Source: Arachidicoccus soli
Lineage (GTDB): Bacteria > Bacteroidota > Bacteroidia > Chitinophagales > Chitinophagaceae
Assembly: GCF_003600625.1 (NCBI RefSeq)
Contig: NZ_CP032489.1
Coordinates: 2,232,001-2,296,000 of the forward strand
Length of the DNA stretch: 64,000 nucleotides
Reading direction: 5' to 3'
Shown piece after piece: positions 55,151 to 64,000 of the stretch; the stretch's first letter is position 1, and each line of letters starts with the position of its first letter. The notes below the pieces were generated by a model. The model did not search any database, was not told the DNA's origin, and was given only the letters and a program-made list of their open reading frames with translations. A program made the position numbers and the translations under genes.

Positions 55151-56203
55151 TTATTTATACATTTCCTCATAGTATTTTTGATATTCTCCGCTGGTTACAT
55201 GGTTCAGCCAGTCTTCGTTTTCCAGATACCAGTCTACTGTTTTTTCCAGTCCTTCTTCAAATTGCAAACTCGGTGTCCAGCCTAATTCTTTTTGTAGTTT
55301 GGTGGAATCTATCGCATAGCGCAGATCGTGACCGGCTCTGTCCTGCACGAAGCTGATGAGTTTTGCTGAGGTCCCTTCTGCCCGGTTCAGTTTCTTGTCC
55401 ATTATTTTACATAGCAAATGAATGAGATCTATGTTCTTCCATTCATTATGTCCGCCGATATTGTAGGTCTCTCCGGTTTTCGCCTGGTGGAAAATTGTAT
55501 CGATGGCTCTGGCGTGGTCTTCTACCCATAGCCAGTCTCTTACATTTTCTCCTTTACCATATACCGGTACGGGCTTATTTAGTTTGATATTGTTGATTGC
55601 TAGTGGAATCAGTTTCTCCGGGAAATGGTTCGCTCCGTAATTATTACTGCAATTGGAAATCACACAATCCATTCCGTAGGTATCATGATAGGCTCTTACA
55701 AAATGGTCGGAGCTTGCTTTGGATGCGGAGTAAGGGCTATGGGGATCGTATTTTGTCTCTTCGGTAAACATGCCTGTTGCGCCTAAAGCACCATATACTT
55801 CATCGGTGGAGACATGGTAAAAGCGATGGCTATTGTAATGCCCTTTCCAAGTCTCCCTGGCGGCATTTAATAAGTTTACCGTACCTACCACATTGGTAAT
55901 GACGAATTCCAAGGGGTTTGTAATGCTTCTATCCACGTGGCTTTCGGCTGCTAAATGGATTATACCATCCGGTTTTTCTTGTTGAAACAATTCCAAAATA
56001 AACTGTGCATCCGTAATATCACCTTTTACAAATTGATAATTGGGCTTTGCTTCTATGTCTTTTAAATTAGCCAGATTGCCTGCATAGGTCAGTTTATCTA
56101 AATTGATAATCCTATATGCAGGATAATTATTCACAAAGCGTCTTACTACATGGGAGCCGATAAAGCCTGCACCGCCTGTGATGATGATTGTTTTTGAAGT
56201 CAT
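55151..56203 (-). CDS. rfbB: dTDP-glucose 4,6-dehydratase
   Basis: Extended SDR that makes dTDP-4-keto-6-deoxyglucose with bound NAD+. NAD-binding start IIITGGAGFIGSHVVRRF, DKLTYAGNLANL, HLAAESHVDRSI, STDEVYG, catalytic YSASKASSD (YxxxK), NCSNNYG and DWLWVEDHARAI. From ATG at 56203 (MTSKTIIITGG) it is 350 residues; the start four codons earlier is less likely. First of the dTDP-sugar genes. Confidence 0.95.
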   Translation of the reverse strand: MTSKTIIITGGAGFIGSHVVRRFVNNYPAYRIINLDKLTYAGNLANLKDIEAKPNYQFVKGDITDAQFILELFQQEKPDGIIHLAAESHVDRSITNPLEFVITNVVGTVNLLNAARETWKGHYNSHRFYHVSTDEVYGALGATGMFTEETKYDPHSPYSASKASSDHFVRAYHDTYGMDCVISNCSNNYGANHFPEKLIPLAINNIKLNKPVPVYGKGENVRDWLWVEDHARAIDTIFHQAKTGETYNIGGHNEWKNIDLIHLLCKIMDKKLNRAEGTSAKLISFVQDRAGHDLRYAIDSTKLQKELGWTPSLQFEEGLEKTVDWYLENEDWLNHVTSGEYQKYYEEMYK

Positions 56204-56260
56204 ATTTAAAAACACGATTTGTAGAATAGCAAATATAATAAATGCCGATTGCTTAAAGCA

Positions 56261-56300
56261 AAAAGCTCAAAGCATTTATTGCCTTGAGCTTTTATTGCTA
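56261..56300 (-). terminator. Intrinsic terminator between fbaA and rfbB
   Basis: Arms AAAAGCTCAA (56261-56270) and TTGAGCTTTT (56284-56293) form a 10-bp stem with a 13-base loop in which GC/GC pairing may extend it. It lies about 20 bases after the fbaA stop and ends in four T on the minus strand. Confidence 0.7.
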
Positions 56301-56312
56301 TTTTAGTGGAGT

Positions 56313-57386
56313 CTATTTATTTCTGCCAATACAATTCAAATCATTAAAGGCTTCTTCCAAACGTTTTACAAAAGTCTCTTCTCCTTTACGCAGCCATACT
56401 CGAGGATCGTAATATTTTTTGTTAGGCGCATCAGCACCTTCAGGATTTCCCAATTGCCCTTGCAAGTATGCTTCATTCTTTTTATAGTAACCAAAAATAC
56501 CATCCGCAAACGCCCATTGCATATCCGTATCGATATTCATTTTTACAACCCCATAACCCAAAGATTCATTGATTTGACTCTTATCTGAACCACTTCCTCC
56601 ATGGAATACAAAAGATACCGGACGGGCATCTTTATCTAATCCTAACTTTTCAGCAACATATTCCTGACTATTTAGCAATATTTCAGGGCGCAATTCCACA
56701 TTACCGGGTTTGTAAACACCGTGTACATTTCCAAAAGCAGCAGCAATAGTAAACAAGCTGCCTACTTTGCTCAAATTTTCATATGTCTCAAAAACCTCTT
56801 CCGGTTGCGTATATAATTTTGAATTATCAACATGTGAATTATCCACACCATCTTCTTCTCCGCCTGTAACGCCTAATTCCACTTCCAAGCACATTCCCAA
56901 AGGCTCCATTCTTTTAAAGAATTCTACTGAAGTTGCAATATTTTCAGCCAATGGCTCTTCGCTCAGATCCAGCATATGTGAGCTGAACAAAGGTTGTCCG
57001 TTTTGCTTTTTATATGCTTCACCGGCAGTAATTAAACCATCGATCCAGGGCAACCATTTCTTAGCTGCGTGATCGGTATGTAATACAACAGGAACACCAT
57101 AATATTTTGCCACATTGTGCACATGTAAAGCACCGCTGATAGCACCACTGATATTCGCCTGTAGCTTATCATTTGGCATTCCTTTACCCGCGAAAAACTG
57201 TGCCCCACCATTACTAAACTGAATGATAACGGGTGAGCCGACTTTAGCCGCAGTTTCCAAAACTGCGTTTATTGAGTTGGTACCTATGACATTTACTGCA
57301 GGCAATGCATATTTATTTTCTTTTGCATCGTTAAACAAAGCTGTAAGCTCTTCGCCGTATAAAACACCGGCTCTGTGTTTTGACAT
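56313..57386 (-). CDS. fbaA: Class II fructose-bisphosphate aldolase
   Basis: Zinc-dependent aldolase that splits fructose-1,6-bisphosphate. Zinc and substrate motifs: YGVPVVLHTDHAAKKWLP (HxDH), LEVELGVTGGEEDGVDN, FGNVHGVYKPG, and FVFHGGSGSDKSQI; VNIDTDMQWA-like KMNIDTDMQW near the end. 357 residues fit the Fba type IIA long form. It is transcribed alone, with a terminator before rfbB. Confidence 0.96.
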   Translation of the reverse strand: MSKHRAGVLYGEELTALFNDAKENKYALPAVNVIGTNSINAVLETAAKVGSPVIIQFSNGGAQFFAGKGMPNDKLQANISGAISGALHVHNVAKYYGVPVVLHTDHAAKKWLPWIDGLITAGEAYKKQNGQPLFSSHMLDLSEEPLAENIATSVEFFKRMEPLGMCLEVELGVTGGEEDGVDNSHVDNSKLYTQPEEVFETYENLSKVGSLFTIAAAFGNVHGVYKPGNVELRPEILLNSQEYVAEKLGLDKDARPVSFVFHGGSGSDKSQINESLGYGVVKMNIDTDMQWAFADGIFGYYKKNEAYLQGQLGNPEGADAPNKKYYDPRVWLRKGEETFVKRLEEAFNDLNCIGRNK

Positions 57387-57538
57387 TTTTCTTCTTTTTT
57401 ATTAAAATAATAGTATAAAAGTTTGGCAATATACAGATGTTTTTTCAATTCTGCAACCTAACTGCCGTTAGCGGACATCCACATTATATCTATAATTTTG
57501 CCTATAATTTTGTACCTTACCGTTTCAACTTTTGACAA

Positions 57539-58633
57539 ATGAAAGGCTTTGAATTTTCTCAATTTATCCCGGATGAAGAAAAGAGCAAATTTGAACAATT
57601 GCTAGATATCTTCATGCAACTATTACCTTATACGAATGGCGATGCACAAGAAGCATTGCAATGGATGAATGAGTTAGACAAACAATTTCAATTGACTGAT
57701 GATAATTATGGGATGGGTGATTTTATTCAAGATTTAAAGGACAATGGTTATTTGAAAGAGCATTCTGTTTCAGGCGAATATTCCATTTCTTCCAAGACAG
57801 AACAAAGTATTCGGCAACGGAGTTTAGAGGAAATTTTTAACAAATTAAAAAAATCTAAAAAAGGAGAGCATACCACAAAAAAATCCGGATTAGGTGACGA
57901 AATCAGCCCGGATATTCGCAATTATCAGTTCGGAGATAAACTGGAACAAATAGACTTTACCGAAAGCATCCGTGCTGCACAAATCAATCATGGTGTAGAA
58001 AATTTTTCTTTATATGAAAATGATTTACAAATCCAAGAAACTGAGTTTAAAGCACAGACTTCTACCGTATTAATGATTGACATTTCGCACTCCATGATTT
58101 TGTATGGCGAAGACCGCATCACGCCTGCCAAAAAAGTAGCCATGGCACTGAGCGAATTGATTACGACGAAATACCCTAAAGACACTTTGGATATTGTAGT
58201 TTTCGGTAATGATGCCTGGACAGTAGAAATAAAAGATTTACCCTATTTGCAAGTAGGTCCTTTTCACACCAATACGGTCGCAGGGTTAGAGCTTGCAATG
58301 GATATTTTACGACGCAAGAAAAACGCCAATAAAAAAATATTTATGATTACAGATGGCAAGCCTACCTGTTTGAAAGTCGGAGGAAAATATTACAAAAATG
58401 CATTCGGTCTCGATAGAAGAATTACCAACCGCTGCATAAACTTAGCGGCACAATGTAAAAAATTGAAAATTGATATTACTACTTTTATGATTGCTTCAGA
58501 CCCCTATCTGCAGCAGTTTGTGACTGAATTTACCGAAACCAATAATGGTAAGGCTTATTTTGCAACTTTAGATAATTTAGGCTCTTTTATTTTCAAAGAT
58601 TTTGAAAGCGGTAAAAGAAGAAATGTGTATTAA
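57539..58633 (+). CDS. VWA-domain protein (CoxE/MoxR-associated type)
   Basis: A 364-residue cytoplasmic protein with an N-terminal helical part (about 1-150) and a C-terminal von Willebrand A domain. The MIDAS motif is LMIDISHSM (DxSxS, about residue 180), with a later KIFMITDGKPT and IDITTFMIASD. Such proteins often partner MoxR-type AAA ATPases, but no MoxR gene is beside this one; the next gene is an oligopeptide permease. Its role in assembly or insertion of metal cofactors is only inferred from the family. Confidence 0.88.
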   Translation: MKGFEFSQFIPDEEKSKFEQLLDIFMQLLPYTNGDAQEALQWMNELDKQFQLTDDNYGMGDFIQDLKDNGYLKEHSVSGEYSISSKTEQSIRQRSLEEIFNKLKKSKKGEHTTKKSGLGDEISPDIRNYQFGDKLEQIDFTESIRAAQINHGVENFSLYENDLQIQETEFKAQTSTVLMIDISHSMILYGEDRITPAKKVAMALSELITTKYPKDTLDIVVFGNDAWTVEIKDLPYLQVGPFHTNTVAGLELAMDILRRKKNANKKIFMITDGKPTCLKVGGKYYKNAFGLDRRITNRCINLAAQCKKLKIDITTFMIASDPYLQQFVTEFTETNNGKAYFATLDNLGSFIFKDFESGKRRNVY

Positions 58634-58680
58634 TTGCCATACATAACATAACTTCATCGCAAAGAAACCCTGTACAAACT

Positions 58681-59730
58681 ATGTTTTCATTCTTAATAAA
58701 GAGAATCACTTACGGCATCTTTGTTTTAGCAGGTGTGGTGATAGTGGTATTCTTTTTATTTCAAGGATTTGGCGATCCGGCACGTCTAGTGCTGGGACAA
58801 ACAGGCGATAGTGCAACCATACAAAATGTACGCAAGGAGCTCGCGCTCGATCAACCCAAATGGAAACAATTTCTATTCTATTTAAATGATGTTTCGCCCA
58901 TCAGTATCAATACGGAAAAGGACATTCAAGAAAAACAATTAAAGGGCTTTTTTATAGGAGGTAAAGAAAAAATCGGGCTCAAAATCCCCTACCTCCGTCG
59001 CTCTTATCAAAGTAAGAGACCGGTCATAACAATATTAATGAAAGCCTTGCCCGGCACCATTATTCTTTCTTTCTCTGCAATGCTATTAGCCATATTATTG
59101 GGTATTCCATTGGGCGTTTTATCCGCTGTAAAACAAAATACGTGGATGGATAGTTCGGCTGTTTTCACAAGCGTTTTGGGCATCTCCGCCCCTTCATTTT
59201 TTATTGGAATAGTGATTGCTTATATTTTTGGATTCGTCTTACATAAATATACCGGTCTTTATATGACGGGCAGCTTATACGAATATGACCCTGTTTCAGG
59301 CAAACATTTAGCCTTACAAAACCTGATTTTACCGGCCATTACGTTGGGCATTCGGCCATTGGCTATCATTACACAGCTCACACGTAGTGCAATGCTCGAT
59401 GTGTTAAATAAAGATTACATACGCACGGCTTATGCAAAAGGGCTAAGTAAAAAAGCGGTAGTATGGAAACATGCTTTACCAAATGCATTAAACCCTGTAG
59501 CGACTGCAGTTACAGGTTGGTTTGCTGAATTATTGGCCGGGACTTTTTTTATAGAATATATTTTCAACTGGAAAGGCATCGGGAAGGTTACCGTTGACGC
59601 ACTGGAAAATTTAGATTTTCCAGTGGTCATGGGTAGTGTGTTGGTTACGGCTTCCTTCTTTGTTATTGTAAATATTCTAGCGGATGTTTTGTACACCGTA
59701 ATTGATCCACGAGTAAAGTTGACTAATTGA
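58681..59730 (+). CDS. ABC transporter permease, DppB/OppB type
   Basis: A 349-residue permease of peptide/nickel ABC importers. Six membrane segments are expected, first at about 8-28, then a long soluble loop (60-120), then five helices at about 124-340. The EAA loop is YIRTAYAKGLSKKAVVWKHALPNAL. It starts 47 bases after the VWA gene. Partner DppC, ATPase and binding-protein genes are not in the window, so the rest of the transporter must be encoded elsewhere. The end VDPRVKLTN is typical of DppB. Confidence 0.9.
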   Translation: MFSFLIKRITYGIFVLAGVVIVVFFLFQGFGDPARLVLGQTGDSATIQNVRKELALDQPKWKQFLFYLNDVSPISINTEKDIQEKQLKGFFIGGKEKIGLKIPYLRRSYQSKRPVITILMKALPGTIILSFSAMLLAILLGIPLGVLSAVKQNTWMDSSAVFTSVLGISAPSFFIGIVIAYIFGFVLHKYTGLYMTGSLYEYDPVSGKHLALQNLILPAITLGIRPLAIITQLTRSAMLDVLNKDYIRTAYAKGLSKKAVVWKHALPNALNPVATAVTGWFAELLAGTFFIEYIFNWKGIGKVTVDALENLDFPVVMGSVLVTASFFVIVNILADVLYTVIDPRVKLTN

Positions 59731-59731
59731 T

Positions 59732-61189
59732 TTATGTCTTCTTTTTCGTCCTTTTAAAATAAATAATTAAACCAAAAATTATCATTACTATTTGTGCGAA
59801 AACCCAAAACATCGTACTAAAGTCTTTCAGGTTTTTGCCGCCCCAAGCCATAAATTCATGTTTGTGAAAAAAGGCAAAACAGAACGCATCAAACTTCTCT
59901 ATACGGCTCGACTCTTTTCTAAGCTTACCTGTAGCCGTTTCTACAAAAACGGTATTGCTATTGTCGTGATTTAAAACAACTTGCCAAACAGGCAATACCT
60001 TATCTGAGAAATCATAATCGTAACCAAACTTACTGACAATAACAGTTTCAGAAGAATTTATATTCTTATGCAAATAATTATTAGCCAAATAAATGGCATA
60101 CAATTTATCGCCGTCAGGTAAAATTCTATAATCAGAAAGATGAATGAAATAAATTTTTGGCACCGTAACGGACATCCGCATCATCAAATCTTTATCCATA
60201 CCTTCTCCTGAAGCATTTACCCGTAAATACAATTGCTGATTCATCTGCACAAAGGACAAATCGCATAATGGATGATGAATTAATGTTTGCACTCTTGCAA
60301 TATCAAAACCCGCATTGTCAGTAGATATTCTTTGAGACAGAATTGTCTTTCCTCTATCATCTTTCGCGAGAGAGCTTAATATATGAACACAACCACTAAA
60401 GGTGAAAAGCAATGTAAACAACGCTGCAAACACAGCAGTGTAACGATGAATACGCCTTCGTTTCACAACTTTATTACCAAGAACATTTTTCGATTTAGTG
60501 GTGAAGAATATGTATAACCCAAAGCAAGCGGTGAACATTGTCATCAACATTAATGCAGTGATTATAATCACTTTCAACAACGAAAAATTATCCATCCAAG
60601 ACCAAGTGTGCAGAAAAATAAAAGCACTATTGAGCCACGCTCTTCTCTTATCCGATGCATATGAGAATCTGCTTTGTTGGGTATCCACATATATTCGGAT
60701 ACCATCTGCCCGATTAAATATCACGCGATAAACTGGCAGCAATTTATTGATAACATTATATCCGGTGGTAAAGTCATTAACGGTATCTACCGATGCTATA
60801 GAAACCTTTGTTTTTCCATTAGTAAGGAAATGCTCTGCCAAATAAATGGCATACAGTTTATCGCCGTTGGTTAATAATTTGCCTGTAAAGGCAGACAGAT
60901 ATTCAGGTGCAGCCGCAGCTGTTTTTTTAACTTGATAATATAATGTATCGTCCATACTCACGATACGAAAATTAAAGAAAGATAAAATATCATTCTCTTT
61001 CAAAGCCTTATTCAACGGCACTTTCATCATCGAAGAATCTATTGATAATGCAGGTGTCTGTTGCGTAGCAATTTGAGGGCGAATGTCAGTCATTATGGGG
61101 TGCAAGAAGCCACTCATAGCCCAAATCAATACAGGAAATGCAATAATAATACTTAGTGTTCTATGCCATTTATAAATCTTTTTTTTCAT
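59732..61189 (-). CDS. PepSY-associated membrane protein (iron-reductase-like)
   Basis: A 485-residue inner-membrane protein of the PepSY_TM family. It has four membrane helices: HRTLSIIIAFPVLIWAMSGFLH, VIIITALMLMTMFTACFGLYIFF, YTAVFAALFTLLFTFSGCVH and a final TMFWVFAQIVMIIFGLIIYF. Paired His residues near the helices could bind haem. Two similar PepSY-like periplasmic lobes are present (KLLTNGDKLYAIYLAEHFL and LPDGDKLYAIYLANNYL). It lies 70-100 bases downstream of a TonB receptor and probably acts in siderophore or iron uptake, reducing ferric ligand complexes. I take the start at 61189; an alternative ATG is 5 codons upstream. Confidence 0.82.
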   Translation of the reverse strand: MKKKIYKWHRTLSIIIAFPVLIWAMSGFLHPIMTDIRPQIATQQTPALSIDSSMMKVPLNKALKENDILSFFNFRIVSMDDTLYYQVKKTAAAAPEYLSAFTGKLLTNGDKLYAIYLAEHFLTNGKTKVSIASVDTVNDFTTGYNVINKLLPVYRVIFNRADGIRIYVDTQQSRFSYASDKRRAWLNSAFIFLHTWSWMDNFSLLKVIIITALMLMTMFTACFGLYIFFTTKSKNVLGNKVVKRRRIHRYTAVFAALFTLLFTFSGCVHILSSLAKDDRGKTILSQRISTDNAGFDIARVQTLIHHPLCDLSFVQMNQQLYLRVNASGEGMDKDLMMRMSVTVPKIYFIHLSDYRILPDGDKLYAIYLANNYLHKNINSSETVIVSKFGYDYDFSDKVLPVWQVVLNHDNSNTVFVETATGKLRKESSRIEKFDAFCFAFFHKHEFMAWGGKNLKDFSTMFWVFAQIVMIIFGLIIYFKRTKKKT

Positions 61190-61293
61190 GTTTATCAGCT
61201 TCATTTTACAATTTTTAATAATCAAATAAAATGCGCCACGATAACCATCATTTTATCCTGATACCTAATGTGACACATTCTATATTTTAATTT

Positions 61294-63585
61294 TTATTTC
61301 CCAAAATGATAACTGACTCCAAAAGCAATGGTAAAGGGGTTTCCGAGATTGTAGCTATATCCATAACTGGATTTAGTAGCTATATCGGAATAATATTTAT
61401 TCAAAACATTTAAAGCATTTACCCATAGTTCTACATTTTCCATTTGGTATCCTGCGCGCAGGTTAAATACATTGAACCCCTTATATTTAGTAGTATTTGC
61501 ATCATCCATAAAATAACTTCCCATCTTTTGCCATTCTACACCTATCCTAAATCCTTTGATAAATGCGGGATGATAAACAGCTTCTGTGTTGAAGAGAAAA
61601 TGTGGTGCAGTGCTCATCTCATTACCACTGTAATCTACCCCTTTCTCTATGTCTTGAATAAATTTATGCTGCGCATCGGTACCGCTGACACGTAGCTCCC
61701 ATTGTTGGTTCGGTGTAAAATGCAGCCCATATTCGATACCAGTATGGCGTGTTTTCCCTGCATTCGCATTTTCAAAAGAACCATCGTCATTCCTTACCGA
61801 GATAATTTCATTGGTTCCATCTAAACGGTACAAGCTCCAATCGACATACAAAATATTTCTTACAAAAGAAATCCAACCGCCTATTTCATAGTTATCAAAT
61901 ACCTGTGGCTTCAAGAACGGAACTTTTACATTATTGAACAAATCGGTCACTTGAGGCGGGACAAACCCTTGTGCATAGTTTCCATAAAAACCAATACTAT
62001 TTAGATTATAAGTAAAGCCGACTTTCGGTGTAAGTCTTTGGAAGTGCTGAATAGAAGAAGGCGAGCCACTTACTGCAGAACTGGATAAAGCATTTTTAAA
62101 ATTATAGCTAAACAAATCATAACGCGCCGCACCCACAATTTTCAAATGATTAAATGGATTCAATTCATATTGAACAAAAGCAGCATAATTATTGATGCCT
62201 GTGCTATATTTTGTCAATAATGAATCAGGGCTTGTATAACTAACATATTTCCCTGAAGCATTTTTTTGAATATTGATATAATTGGCCATATAATGACTTG
62301 GGCTGATATCTGCGCTCAAACCCACAGTCAATTTGCTTTGCAGCCAATCAAATTTTTGTTGATGTTGTGCAATACCTACAAAACTCTGAAAACGATTATC
62401 ATTAATTTGCCCACTCGCCGCTAATGGGTTTGTTCTACTATCTTTTATATAATAAGAAGGATTTTGTCCTGTGTTATTGTTACGATACATAAAAGTAAGG
62501 CGACTATTTGAATGGTCGTTCCATTGTTTTTCCAATTCAGATTTTGCCCGAAATGCCTTTACTCTACGATAGGTAAAAGTATAATCCGAAGAAAAATCTT
62601 TTCTTGCAAAAGCAGCACTATCCAAGGATCCGGACATGTCTGAATAGTAATCAATATAAGTCGCGCTATTTATCCATTTTAGCGAATTAGAAAATGCATA
62701 AACAGTATTTAAGGTAATTGCTGTTTTGTGGAAATCGCTATAAGCAATGGGGCCGTTTTTACGATCTGCAAAATAGCCACTTAATACAGCACCAAACTTG
62801 CCAAAGGTATTACCAGCCTGCGCATCTATCCGATTATAACCATTGTTATCTTTTTGAATACTTAGTTTTCCTGATGGGATAGCAGGGGGCGATGTTGTAA
62901 TTACATTGATCGCTCCACCAACAGCTTCTGCACCATATTGGGCAGATGCCGGCCCTTTTAAAACTTCGATACGCTGCATTGCAGCCATATTCATCTCTAA
63001 AAGAGCATTGTGATTATATAAACCAGTGGCACGAATAGGGATACCATCTTCTAAATACAAAAATAAACTCTTGGTACTCATAGGCTGACGAATACTCATT
63101 TCGTGTTGCTCATTACCCAGATCTACCATAAAAACGCCCGGTACTTTATTGACCAATTGATCCAGTTGTGTTGCCTTTGTCTCATTGATCGTATGTTTAC
63201 TCACTACACTAATAGCCGCGGGAATATCTTTTCTATTTTGGTTGAAACGATCACCCGAAACAACCACTTGGTCTAACCTGTGGTTCTGTAATGACAGCTC
63301 AACAATTAAGACTCTTGAACCGATTTTAATCCTTTTTGTTTGATAATTAACATCCGTAAATACAAGCGAGTCTCCCTCCTTTATGCTCATCTTAAAATCA
63401 CCTTCCAAGTTGGAAATCGCATGTGTATGATATGCTGCACCGGTGTTGGTAGAAATGAGAACACCGGCTATAGCTTCCTTAGTTTCTTTATCAATAATTT
63501 TCCCTTTAATAATCCTTTGTGCACATAACGTAGTAATCGTAACGAACAATGTCGCTACGAGCAATAAAAAATATTTAAGCTTCAT
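61294..63585 (-). CDS. TonB-dependent receptor with CarboxypepD-like N-terminus
   Basis: A 763-residue outer-membrane receptor. Signal peptide (MKLKYFLLLVATLFVTITTLCAQ), then an N-terminal regulatory-like sandwich (RIIKGKIIDKETKEAIAGVLI), plug with SIRQPMSTKSLFLYLEDG, VLKGPASAQYGAEAVGGAINVI, then a 22-stranded barrel ending in a C-terminal aromatic strand (FTIAFGVSYHFGK). The iron-type receptor is inferred from the PepSY gene downstream; a siderophore is likely but its identity is not visible. No FecR/sigma pair is nearby. Confidence 0.9.
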   Translation of the reverse strand: MKLKYFLLLVATLFVTITTLCAQRIIKGKIIDKETKEAIAGVLISTNTGAAYHTHAISNLEGDFKMSIKEGDSLVFTDVNYQTKRIKIGSRVLIVELSLQNHRLDQVVVSGDRFNQNRKDIPAAISVVSKHTINETKATQLDQLVNKVPGVFMVDLGNEQHEMSIRQPMSTKSLFLYLEDGIPIRATGLYNHNALLEMNMAAMQRIEVLKGPASAQYGAEAVGGAINVITTSPPAIPSGKLSIQKDNNGYNRIDAQAGNTFGKFGAVLSGYFADRKNGPIAYSDFHKTAITLNTVYAFSNSLKWINSATYIDYYSDMSGSLDSAAFARKDFSSDYTFTYRRVKAFRAKSELEKQWNDHSNSRLTFMYRNNNTGQNPSYYIKDSRTNPLAASGQINDNRFQSFVGIAQHQQKFDWLQSKLTVGLSADISPSHYMANYINIQKNASGKYVSYTSPDSLLTKYSTGINNYAAFVQYELNPFNHLKIVGAARYDLFSYNFKNALSSSAVSGSPSSIQHFQRLTPKVGFTYNLNSIGFYGNYAQGFVPPQVTDLFNNVKVPFLKPQVFDNYEIGGWISFVRNILYVDWSLYRLDGTNEIISVRNDDGSFENANAGKTRHTGIEYGLHFTPNQQWELRVSGTDAQHKFIQDIEKGVDYSGNEMSTAPHFLFNTEAVYHPAFIKGFRIGVEWQKMGSYFMDDANTTKYKGFNVFNLRAGYQMENVELWVNALNVLNKYYSDIATKSSYGYSYNLGNPFTIAFGVSYHFGK

Positions 63586-63783
63586 AGAAATAAATGTTGG
63601 TGTATGAACAAAATATTATCATCCCAAAATCTATTTTCCAGGAATTATATTTTGCCCCTAATAAAATTTCAAAAACAACTGTAAACAGTAGAATATAACG
63701 AGACTGCAGCTGCTGTTTAAAGCACAAGCGGCTACTAACTTCAAGGAAAGAAGTTATTTTTCAAGAAAATGTCTCATTAAAAA

Positions 63784-64000
63784 TCAGACGGTAGGAGGAT
63801 GAAAAGTTGCAGCAAAAAAAGTTTGAGGGATAAGCGCCACATAATGTCCATTTAAAGGCTGATGAACATCGGCATTAAAAATAACCGGTAAAAAAGAAAC
63901 GGGAGGAAAGAAGAAAACATCCATTTCATTGGCACTTCTTTTTTGCGGATTTTGCTGATCCTGCTTATCAGTATCGCTTAATTTTTTTGTCAATTGACAT
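63784..64000 (-). CDS. Partial protein at right edge, unknown
   Basis: An open frame reads off the right edge and ends at 63784. The visible 70 codons include a charged linker (TDKQDQQNPQKRSAN) and a hydrophobic, Pro/Phe-rich C-terminus (FFFPPVSFLPVIF, FFAATFHPPTV). I do not recognise the family. Small secreted proteins with HPP-type ends often lie upstream of TonB receptor operons in Bacteroidota. The 199-base gap to the receptor has no other feature. Confidence 0.35.
   Translation of the reverse strand, partial: CQLTKKLSDTDKQDQQNPQKRSANEMDVFFFPPVSFLPVIFNADVHQPLNGHYVALIPQTFFAATFHPPTV

Overview
This window is AT-rich chromosomal DNA of a Bacteroidota bacterium, most likely a member of Chitinophagia/Chitinophagaceae. 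The evidence is the repeated TAnnTTTG promoter boxes, bacillithiol gene bshA, a short RpoD-type sigma factor, DUF5606 and DUF4382 proteins, TonB-dependent receptors with CarboxypepD-like N-termini, TraE/TraG pieces of Bacteroides-type conjugative elements, and a MarR-led zeaxanthin operon. The family assignment is inference from gene content; no 16S rRNA is present.

Region 1-4.67 kb is a decayed integrative conjugative element next to tRNA-Lys(TTT). It holds a tyrosine recombinase reading in frame into a PRTRC ThiF-like tail (off the left edge), an ArsR-controlled mercury uptake operon (arsR, merTP, GDCCVxC protein; no merA), and a traE|traG|serine-recombinase mosaic made by deletions plus a 1-base frameshift. 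The last recombinase fragment reads through the tRNA terminator and the tRNA on the opposite strand.

Region 4.8-22.5 kb is mostly housekeeping: bshA; rpmH-rnpA-yidD (yidD without an ATG/GTG/TTG start); a TPR protein; a ComA-like phosphosulfolactate synthase and aroE; a biotin cluster bioF-bioD-bioA followed by a ferritin-like di-iron protein; an SGNH hydrolase; a 933-residue protease-like/propeller/barrel protein; a DUF4382 lipoprotein; enolase; an AI-2E family permease; and an NAD(P)-binding protein.

Region 22.6-27.05 kb is a second graveyard of mobile and defence genes: truncated IS605 tnpB, double-broken tnpA, broken HNH nuclease, Fic N-terminal stub, IS66 C-terminal stub, and two convergent hsdS 3' ends around an intact AAA/DUF4143-type ATPase. 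It ends at a 3' tRNA-Lys-like fragment that looks like an attachment-site scar.

Region 27-42 kb has ligA, a DUF5606 protein with a histone-like tail, an M3 oligopeptidase, a zinc alcohol dehydrogenase, a YegP protein, and a ten-gene carotenoid/photoprotection operon on the minus strand (marR-crtI-crtB-unknown-idi-SRPBCC-crtZ-crtY-TspO-like-phr). A perfect 14-bp inverted repeat over the likely marR promoter suggests autoregulation of the whole pathway.

Region 42-64 kb has a vitamin B12 uptake unit (cobalamin riboswitch, BtuB-like receptor, BtuG-like propeller lipoprotein), coaD, pyrB, rpoD, a YceI lipoprotein, pgi, a CAP protein, queA with a structured leader, a CpsB-type PHP phosphatase, dTDP-sugar genes rfbB/rfbC/rfbA (no rfbD), fbaA, a VWA protein, a lone DppB-type permease, and a PepSY protein paired with a TonB receptor. 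No CRISPR array or intact new defence system is visible. The best leads for undescribed biology are the di-iron protein in the biotin operon, the unknown genes and operator of the carotenoid operon, and the queA leader.
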